Position numbers and translations under genes: made by a program
The notes under the pieces: generated by a model
The model's input: only the letters and a program-made list of their open reading frames with translations
What the model was told of the DNA's origin: nothing
Databases searched by the model: none
Assembly: GCA_026129465.1 (NCBI GenBank)
Contig: JAHCIA010000001.1
Location: 1,683,964-1,747,963, forward strand
Length of the DNA stretch: 64,000 bases
Reading direction: 5' to 3'
DNA from: Flavobacteriales bacterium
GTDB taxonomy: Bacteria > Bacteroidota > Bacteroidia > Flavobacteriales_F > PHOS-HE28
Part shown: positions 58,307-64,000 of the stretch, in pieces
Layout of the letters: every line of letters starts with the position of its first letter
Numbering within the stretch: position 1 is the first letter of the stretch

Positions 58307-59266
58307 ATGGTGGAGCGGATAAAGCGGAAGGTGCTCTACTCGCGGCCTTTCCGCCGCCTGCTTGGCTGGTCGCGCCGCATCACGCCCCCGGGCTTCGAGG
58401 GCTTCAGCATCCTGGAGATCTCGCGATTCTTCTTCTCCGCGCTCACCCAGGGCCACCTGATCACCAGGGCCTCGGCCATCTCCTTCAAGCTCTTTCTCGC
58501 CTTCTTCCCGGCGGTGATCGTGCTGCTCACGCTGATCCCCTACGTGCCCATCGCCGATTTCCAGGACCGCCTGCTGGACACCTTTGAGCAGATGATGCCC
58601 CTGGAGGTGTTCCGCTTCATCGAAGGGACGCTGGAGGACCTGGTGGTGAAGAAGCATGGCACCCTGCTTTCGGTGAGCTTCTTCCTTGGCCTGTACTTCG
58701 CCAGCAACAGCATCGACGCCATCCTGCAGGGCTTCAGCGGAAGCACCAACCTGGGGGGCTGGCACAGCGCCATGAAACAGCGGCTGCTGAGCCTGGGCCT
58801 GCTTTTCGCGCTCACCCTGCTGGCCGTGCTGGCCGTGCCGGTGCTCACCCTCAGCGGCATCATCATCCGCTGGGTGAACGAGCTGGGCGTGTTCACCGGC
58901 GAGCTTCAGGTGTTCGCCCTGTTCGCCGCCAAGTGGCTCGTCTCCATCATGCTGGTGATCTTCGCCGTGTCGCTGCTCTACAACGTGGGTGATCCGCACA
59001 CCAAACGTTTCCGCGTGTTCACCCCGGGCAGCATCCTGGCGGTGGCCCTCATCCTGCTGGTGTCGCAGGCCCTGGCCTTCTTCTTCAGCAACATCACCAA
59101 CTACAACGCGCTCTACGGCAGCATCGGGGCCATCCTGGCGGTGCAGTTGTGGATCTACCTGAACATGATCGTGTTGCTGATCGGCTACGAGCTCAACATC
59201 AGCATCACCCGGGCGCGTTTCAAGCACAGCGAACGGTTGGAATTGCGGCGGCGGCGGATGGCCTGA
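58307..59266 (+). CDS. YihY/BrkB family inner-membrane protein
   Basis: 319 residues with about six transmembrane helices. Family features: ALTQGHLITRASAISFKLFLAFFPAVIVLLTLIPY, the DxL-x-x-IL-like FASNSIDAILQGFSG, RQR-type basic loop MKQRLLSLGLLFALTLLAVLAVPVLTL, and TNYNALYGSIGAILAVQLWIYLNMIVLLIGYELN near the C-terminus. The family was once annotated as ribonuclease BN, which is not supported. Its role is not established; some members are proposed transporters. It begins 4 nt after nadC and ends 23 nt before the peptidase gene. Confidence 0.9.
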   Translation: MVERIKRKVLYSRPFRRLLGWSRRITPPGFEGFSILEISRFFFSALTQGHLITRASAISFKLFLAFFPAVIVLLTLIPYVPIADFQDRLLDTFEQMMPLEVFRFIEGTLEDLVVKKHGTLLSVSFFLGLYFASNSIDAILQGFSGSTNLGGWHSAMKQRLLSLGLLFALTLLAVLAVPVLTLSGIIIRWVNELGVFTGELQVFALFAAKWLVSIMLVIFAVSLLYNVGDPHTKRFRVFTPGSILAVALILLVSQALAFFFSNITNYNALYGSIGAILAVQLWIYLNMIVLLIGYELNISITRARFKHSERLELRRRRMA

Positions 59267-59273
59267 GCCGGGA

Positions 59274-59281
59274 TACCTTCG
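59274..59281 (+). promoter_or_regulatory. Putative -7 box, 8 nt before the M1 peptidase start
   Basis: TACCTTCG, the same octamer as at the men operon (34188-34195), ends 8 nt before the ATG at 59290. Confidence 0.5.
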
Positions 59282-59289
59282 GGGCGACC

Positions 59290-62200
59290 ATGATGCGCAC
59301 ACTTCCGGTCCTGATCCTCCTGCTGCCTGCCACATTTTCCATGGGCCAGCGGTTCGACGCCAAACATCCGCCCAACACCTACCGCAACGCCGACAATCCC
59401 GAGTACTGGCGCAACAGGCCGCCACACCCCGGCTATTGGCAGCAGGATGTGCACCACCTGATCAGCGCGCGGATCGATGACGAACGCGATCTGCTGGAAG
59501 GCAGGATGACCCTGCACTACCACAACAATTCGCCGGACACGCTGCCCTTCGTGTTCTTCCATCTTTACCAGGAAGCCTACGTGAACGGCTCACACCTGGA
59601 GGAGCGGATGACCGCCAGCGGAGAGAACATGCGGCGGTACCGGAACATGCCCTACGCGGGCACAAGGGTGGAGTCGCTCACGGCGGAAGGCGCACCGGTG
59701 CGTACCGAACAGGACAACACCGTGATGAAGGCCTGGCTGCCGCGCCCACTTCCGCCCGGTGGTACCGTGACCTTCGAATGCGGTTTCACCACCCACTGGG
59801 CCATGGGGCTGCCGCGCCGCATGAAACTGTTCAACGCGTGGGGCCAAAAGCACTACGATGGCGTGCACTGGTATCCACGGATCGCCGTGTACGACCGGCG
59901 CAAAGGCTGGGACACGGACCAACACCTTGGCCAGGAGTTCTATGGCAACTTCGGCACCTTCGACGTGGAGCTCGACCTTCCGCACCACTACATCGTGGAA
60001 GCGACCGGCTGGCTGCAGAACCGCGATGAAGCGCTGCCCGCCGATCTGCGTGCCAGGCTGGACATCTCCAACTTCAAGGACAAGCCCTGGAACGAGAAAC
60101 CCTCGGTGGTGATCGAGCCCGACCCCACGCAGCGCAGGGTGTGGAAGTACCACGCCGAGAACGTGCACGACTTCGCCTTCACCGCCGACCCCACCTACCG
60201 CATCGGTGAGGCGGAATGGAACGGCGTGCTGTGCGTGGCCGTGGTGCAGGAGCCGCATGCCAGCGGATGGCAGAACGCCGCCAGCTACACCGCGGACATC
60301 ATCCGCGTCTTCAGCGAGGACTTCGGCATGTACGCCTACCCCAAGATGGTGGTGGCCGATGCCCGTGACGGCATGGAGTACCCGATGCTGACGCTGGACA
60401 GCGGCCGCGACCCCGACTACCGCGGGCTGCTGGTGCATGAGGTGGGGCACAACTGGTTCTATGGCATGCTCGGCAACAACGAGACCTACCGCGCTTTCCT
60501 CGACGAGGGTTTCACACAATTCCTCACCGCCTGGGGACTGGAACGCATCGATGGCGATACCATGGTGACCGACACGCCGAAGAGCCGATACGCCGCACGC
60601 TACCTGCCACCCGCACTGGCCCGGGAAGAGGAGGTCTACTACGGCTACCAGCGTGATGCCGTACGCGACGGGGTGCCGCCGATCGACACGCACAGCGACG
60701 AATTCGGACACTATACCAGCCGAGGTTATGGCGGCTACGGCCACGTGTACAGCAAGACCGCCGTGATGCTCTACAACCTGCAGTACACGCTGGGCGACTC
60801 CCTCTTCCGCTCGGCCATGAGGCACTACGTGGCCAAATGGCGGACCTGCCACCCCTACCCGGAAGACATGCGCCGCAGTTTCAGCGAACATGCCGGCACG
60901 GACCTCGACTGGTTCTTCGACCAATGGCTCGGCACGGACAAACGCATCGACTACGCCATACGCCGGGTGACACGCCGCAACCGGGATGGCGGGCAGAACA
61001 TCCACCTGCGCCGCAAGGGTGGCATGCAGATGCCGATCGATCTGCGCGTGACCGCCAAGGACGGCAGCATCCACGACTTCCACATCCCCAACACCTGGTT
61101 CGAGAAGAAGACCGACGCGAAAGTGCTGCCACGCTGGATCGGATTCGATGATCTGCGCCGCGATCACGTGGTGCAAGTGGACATCCCCACCGGCATCGAG
61201 CAGGTCTCCATCGATCCCACGAACCGGCTGGCGGACGCCTACAAGCTGAACGATCACCTGCACCCGCCGCTGAGCATCACCTTCGACCACCACCTGCCCA
61301 CCCGCCCGGACCGCCGCGGCTACGAAGGTTTCGTGCGGCCCGACCTCTGGTGGAACGGTTACGACGGCGTGAAGGCGGGTGTACACTTGAACGGCTCCTA
61401 CATGCGCCACAAGCACAAGGTGCATCTGAGCGCCTGGGTGAACACCGGCATGGGCCAGCACCTGCCGCCCAACAATCCATCCCTGCTGGTCGACTCCATT
61501 CCCGGCAATACCGACACAGGTTATGACGCCATGTCGTTCAACTTCCGCTACGAGAATGGCACCGAGAAGATCCTCCGGGGCTCGCATGTGTTCGTGCATG
61601 CGCGTGCGCTCGATGGCCTGCAACGCTATGGCGCAGGCTGGCGCTGGGAACTTCCGAACGGACGCACCGAAGTGCGTGCCGAAGTGCTCTACTTCTTGCG
61701 GCGCGACAGCACCGACCTGACCTACCTGCTCCATCCCGGGCACTGGGAATTGGACCAGCTCAATGGTGCGGTGGACCTGAGCCTGCGTCACCGTTACAAC
61801 TACGACTTCGGACAGGGCGCGTTGAAGCTGGAGACCCGAAACAGTTCGGTGGGATCGGCCAACGCCTATGCCCAGGTGCGGGGCATAGCGGTGAACTACA
61901 ATGACCTCGGTCCCATCCAGGTGCGCACGCGCGGTTTCGCACAATTTGGCACCGGCGCCACGCCGCGTGAGAGCGCGCTCTACCTCGCAGGAGCATCGCC
62001 CGAGGACATGATGGAGAACAAGTATGTGCGCAGCATCGGCTTCGTGCCCTACGACTGGTTGGGCTACGGCGCCGATGTGAACCACTTCCACCACGCCGGT
62101 GGCATGGGCCTGCGCGGCTATGCGGGCTATGTGGCGCCCGAGAACTCGGGTGATGGCGAAGTGGTGCTCACCTACGTGGGCAATACAGGCCTCAGCGCCA

Positions 62201-62526
62201 GTGGCGAGATCGATCTGGACGGACTGGTGAAGTGGCGGCCCGGCAAACTGGCGCGCTACCTCCACATGGACGTGTATCTCTTCGGTGATGTGGGCGTGAT
62301 GGGATACCGCGTGGAACGGGATGGCCGCGAACAATTGCGGCTGGCCCAGCCCCGTGCCGATGCCGGCGCCGGTGTGGCGCTCACCATCAAACGGTTCGGG
62401 CCGCTGGTGGACATCAAGCCGCTCACGATCCGCTTCGACATGCCGCTGCTCCTCAGCGCGCTCCCCGATGGCCAGGCCGACCATCTCGCCTTCCGCTATG
62501 TGGTGGGCATAGGCCGAACCTTCTGA
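59290..62526 (+). CDS. Secreted M1 family metallopeptidase with long C-terminal extension
   Basis: 1078 residues from 59290 (a second ATG follows at 59293); signal peptide MMRTLPVLILLLPATFSMGQ. The zinc-peptidase core has His383-Glu-Val-Gly-His387 in VHEVGHNWFYGML and the third ligand Glu in FLDEGFTQFL, as in gluzincin M1 enzymes. Residues before it (about 50-330) form the N-terminal beta domain (ARIDDERDLLEGRMTLHYHN). After the catalytic part, about 450 residues continue with beta-rich, barrel-like sequence (LSLRHRYNYDFGQGALKLETRNSS, GMGLRGYAGYVAPENSGDGEVVLTYVG) and end in an aromatic residue (GIGRTF), suggesting an outer-membrane-associated C-terminal region. Probable extracytoplasmic peptide degradation. 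Confidence 0.9.
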   Translation: MMRTLPVLILLLPATFSMGQRFDAKHPPNTYRNADNPEYWRNRPPHPGYWQQDVHHLISARIDDERDLLEGRMTLHYHNNSPDTLPFVFFHLYQEAYVNGSHLEERMTASGENMRRYRNMPYAGTRVESLTAEGAPVRTEQDNTVMKAWLPRPLPPGGTVTFECGFTTHWAMGLPRRMKLFNAWGQKHYDGVHWYPRIAVYDRRKGWDTDQHLGQEFYGNFGTFDVELDLPHHYIVEATGWLQNRDEALPADLRARLDISNFKDKPWNEKPSVVIEPDPTQRRVWKYHAENVHDFAFTADPTYRIGEAEWNGVLCVAVVQEPHASGWQNAASYTADIIRVFSEDFGMYAYPKMVVADARDGMEYPMLTLDSGRDPDYRGLLVHEVGHNWFYGMLGNNETYRAFLDEGFTQFLTAWGLERIDGDTMVTDTPKSRYAARYLPPALAREEEVYYGYQRDAVRDGVPPIDTHSDEFGHYTSRGYGGYGHVYSKTAVMLYNLQYTLGDSLFRSAMRHYVAKWRTCHPYPEDMRRSFSEHAGTDLDWFFDQWLGTDKRIDYAIRRVTRRNRDGGQNIHLRRKGGMQMPIDLRVTAKDGSIHDFHIPNTWFEKKTDAKVLPRWIGFDDLRRDHVVQVDIPTGIEQVSIDPTNRLADAYKLNDHLHPPLSITFDHHLPTRPDRRGYEGFVRPDLWWNGYDGVKAGVHLNGSYMRHKHKVHLSAWVNTGMGQHLPPNNPSLLVDSIPGNTDTGYDAMSFNFRYENGTEKILRGSHVFVHARALDGLQRYGAGWRWELPNGRTEVRAEVLYFLRRDSTDLTYLLHPGHWELDQLNGAVDLSLRHRYNYDFGQGALKLETRNSSVGSANAYAQVRGIAVNYNDLGPIQVRTRGFAQFGTGATPRESALYLAGASPEDMMENKYVRSIGFVPYDWLGYGADVNHFHHAGGMGLRGYAGYVAPENSGDGEVVLTYVGNTGLSASGEIDLDGLVKWRPGKLARYLHMDVYLFGDVGVMGYRVERDGREQLRLAQPRADAGAGVALTIKRFGPLVDIKPLTIRFDMPLLLSALPDGQADHLAFRYVVGIGRTF

Positions 62527-62537
62527 ACACCCCGCCC

Positions 62538-62954
62538 ATGCGCTCCCTTTCACTCCTTCCCGCGATCCTCCTGTGCGGTGCCGCCTTGGCACAGTCCGTC
62601 ACGGGCCGTTGGACCACCATTGATGACAACACCGGCAAACCCCGCAGCGTAGTGGAGATCACCGAGCGCGAGGGCAGACTCAGTGGCCGCATCGTGGAAC
62701 TCTACGAAAAGGAGAAGCGCGACAAGCTCTGCGAGAAATGCCCCGACGACCGCAGGAACAAACCCGTTGCCGGACTGGAGATCATCCGCGACATGGTGCG
62801 CAGCGGCAAGGAGTGGGGCAAGGGCACCATCCTGGATCCCGAGACGGGCAAGATCTACGACTGCAAATTGTGGATCGAGGATGGCAGGCTGAAAGTGCGT
62901 GGATATGTGGCCTTCTTCTTCCGCACGCAGACCTGGGTGCGGGAGGTGAAGTGA
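62538..62954 (+). CDS. DUF2147 domain-containing secreted protein
   Basis: 138 residues; signal peptide MRSLSLLPAILLCGAALAQ. The mature part is a single lipocalin-like DUF2147 domain: VTGRWTTIDDNTGKPRSVVEITEREGRLSGRIVELYEKEKR, then CEKCPDDRRNKPVAGLEIIRDM, GKGTILDPETGKIYDCKLWIEDG and RGYVAFFFRTQTWVR. The Cys pair in LCEKC and a third Cys in YDCKL could make a disulfide. It lies 11 nt after the peptidase stop and is probably co-transcribed. Convergent with the flippase gene, 5 nt between stops. Function of DUF2147 proteins is not known. Confidence 0.88.
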   Translation: MRSLSLLPAILLCGAALAQSVTGRWTTIDDNTGKPRSVVEITEREGRLSGRIVELYEKEKRDKLCEKCPDDRRNKPVAGLEIIRDMVRSGKEWGKGTILDPETGKIYDCKLWIEDGRLKVRGYVAFFFRTQTWVREVK

Positions 62955-62959
62955 CGCCC

Positions 62960-64000
62960 TCAGCCTCGACGCAGCACACGCGAGGCCACCTGGCCCAGTT
63001 CGGGGACCAGCCCCAGCACATGTACCACGGGCCAGTAGGCCAGGGCGATCAAGGCGCTGCGCAGGGCGATATCCACCAGGGGCTGGCCGGTGAGCGGTAT
63101 CCAGGGTAAGACCAGCGCGATGGCCGCGATGAGCAGGAGGGCCCCCACGGTGCGCAGGCCGAAAGGCCAGAGACCATAGCGCCAGCGCAACCAACCGGTG
63201 CGGAAGGCATTGACGAGAACAAGCGACAGCAGCGTGGCCCAGGCCGCGCCGATGATGCCCATGCTGCGCACGAGGAAGAAGTTCGCCACCGCGTTCAGCA
63301 CCAGCAAGGCGAAACTGGAGAGCGCATCGAGGCGGTAGGAGCGTGACATGGAAATGATGCCCATGTTGAGCCCCACCATGCTGTTGAGCAGATAGGCCAG
63401 GCCCACCACCCAGGCCACGCCCGCCGCCCCGGAATACTCGGCGGGCAGCAGCGTGAAGAGGTCGTCGATGCTCATCCACATGAGCAGGAAGAGGAAGCCG
63501 CTGACGACGGTCTGCACGAGTGAGGAGCGCACGTAGATCTTGCGCAATGCCGGCATGTCGCGGCGCTTCCAGGCGTCGGCCACGGCGGGCATGGCGGCCT
63601 GGTACAAAGCGCGGCCCGGTGCGGCGATCACCGATCCGAAGTAGAAGGCCACCGAGTAGTAGGCCACCTGCTTGAGACCTTCGCCCAGCAGGGCGCCGAT
63701 CATCAACTGGTCCATGTTGCCGAGCACGATGCCGGCCAGGCTCGCCGAGAGCGTGAAGCCGCTGTAGGTGGTCATGCTGCGGCGCAGGCGGCCCGGCAGC
63801 CAGCGTTCCTTCAGCCCGGGGGTGAAGTGCCCTGAGCGCCACAGATCGGCCACGAGCAGCAGCGTGCACAGCAGGAACACACCGGTGTACAGCGCCATGA
63901 AAACACCGAAGTCCATGGGGCGCCAGGCCTGATGGAGGATCAGCAGCATCTGCAGCAGGCGCAGCAGGAACTCGCGGATGAAGGTGGGCTGCACCGTTCG
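62960..64000 (-). CDS. Polysaccharide flippase-like membrane protein, truncated by window edge
   Basis: C-terminal ~347 residues of a longer gene; the frame stays open to base 64000, so the start lies outside. At least eight hydrophobic helices are seen (FGVFMALYTGVFLLCTLLLVADLW, AGIVLGNMDQLMIGALLG, VAWVVGLAYLLNSMVGLNMG, LLLIAAIALVLPWIPL). The mid-region (SVAFYFGSVIAAPGRALYQAAMPAVADAWKRRD) is typical of the MOP/Wzx superfamily that flips lipid-linked oligosaccharides. A Wzx-type role would fit other glycan genes in the window, although those already include an ABC exporter. Confidence 0.82.
   Translation of the reverse strand, partial: RTVQPTFIREFLLRLLQMLLILHQAWRPMDFGVFMALYTGVFLLCTLLLVADLWRSGHFTPGLKERWLPGRLRRSMTTYSGFTLSASLAGIVLGNMDQLMIGALLGEGLKQVAYYSVAFYFGSVIAAPGRALYQAAMPAVADAWKRRDMPALRKIYVRSSLVQTVVSGFLFLLMWMSIDDLFTLLPAEYSGAAGVAWVVGLAYLLNSMVGLNMGIISMSRSYRLDALSSFALLVLNAVANFFLVRSMGIIGAAWATLLSLVLVNAFRTGWLRWRYGLWPFGLRTVGALLLIAAIALVLPWIPLTGQPLVDIALRSALIALAYWPVVHVLGLVPELGQVASRVLRRG

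Noticed and set aside
59590-62592. A 1000-codon open frame on the minus strand
   Set aside because: It lies entirely opposite the M1 peptidase gene. High G+C keeps antisense frames open; the product is rich in His, Val, Gly and Ala without any recognisable domain.
1-64000. Mobile elements, prophage, tRNA or rRNA genes
   Set aside because: No transposase, integrase or phage protein motifs, no terminal inverted repeats with target duplications, and the gaps between genes are too short or lack cloverleaf features.

Overview
The window reads as one contiguous piece of chromosome from a G+C-rich member of the Bacteroidota, most likely a Flavobacteriales-type lineage. The evidence is direct. Several secreted proteins end in type IX secretion system (T9SS) sorting domains, both type A and the gliding-motility (CHU_C, type B) kind. 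There is a PorP/SprF homologue, large PKD-repeat surface proteins and a menaquinone pathway. Start codons have no visible Shine-Dalgarno sequences but are often preceded by variants of the Bacteroidota -7 promoter box TAnnTTTG. I see no rRNA, tRNA, CRISPR array, insertion sequence or prophage. Coding density is very high, with many overlapping or abutting genes.

Layout. 1-9.2 kb: housekeeping and envelope genes (amidohydrolase lipoprotein, long-chain acyl-CoA ligase, small secreted proteins, a SCO1-type copper chaperone, a PhyH dioxygenase, a Uup-like ABC-F ATPase). 9.2-16.3 kb (minus): a three-gene T9SS type B unit, namely a ~1510-residue PKD adhesin, a TPR/PD40 protein and PorP/SprF. 16.5-18.0 kb: a flavin disulfide-reductase-family enzyme without its redox cysteines. 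18.0-20.9 kb (minus): an MbnP-like lipoprotein followed by two MauG/MbnH-like di-haem proteins. 21.1-32.3 kb: AddA-like and AddB-like helicase/nuclease genes on the plus strand, separated by two tandem paralogous PKD/CHU_C surface proteins on the minus strand. 32.4-34.2 kb: a T9SS type A protein and an orphan OmpR-type response regulator.

34.2-40.5 kb (plus): a compact menaquinone operon (hotdog thioesterase, menF, menD, menA, menC, menE) without menB or menH. 40.5-44.7 kb (minus): PASTA protein, T9SS type A protein and RluD, overlapping one another. 44.8-46.4 kb: D-Ala-D-Ala ligase and RdgB. 46.5-56.5 kb: a surface-polysaccharide region with a Wzm/Wzt-type ABC exporter, three glycosyltransferase genes (one a GT2-GT4 fusion), two methyltransferases and a polytopic membrane protein; a truncated flippase-like gene lies at the right edge. 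56.5-63 kb: RlmH, a DUF4783 protein, NadC, a YihY-family membrane protein, a large secreted M1 metallopeptidase and a DUF2147 protein.

Points that stand out are the MbnP plus two di-haem operon, the recurrent TAnnTTTG-like box lying only 4-8 nt upstream of start codons (which predicts leaderless mRNAs), the T9SS type B cassette, the near-identical DNA block shared by the two PKD paralogues, and a nine-G tract early in the AddB-like gene. No annotation here comes from a database search; all calls rest on motifs and layout read from the sequence.
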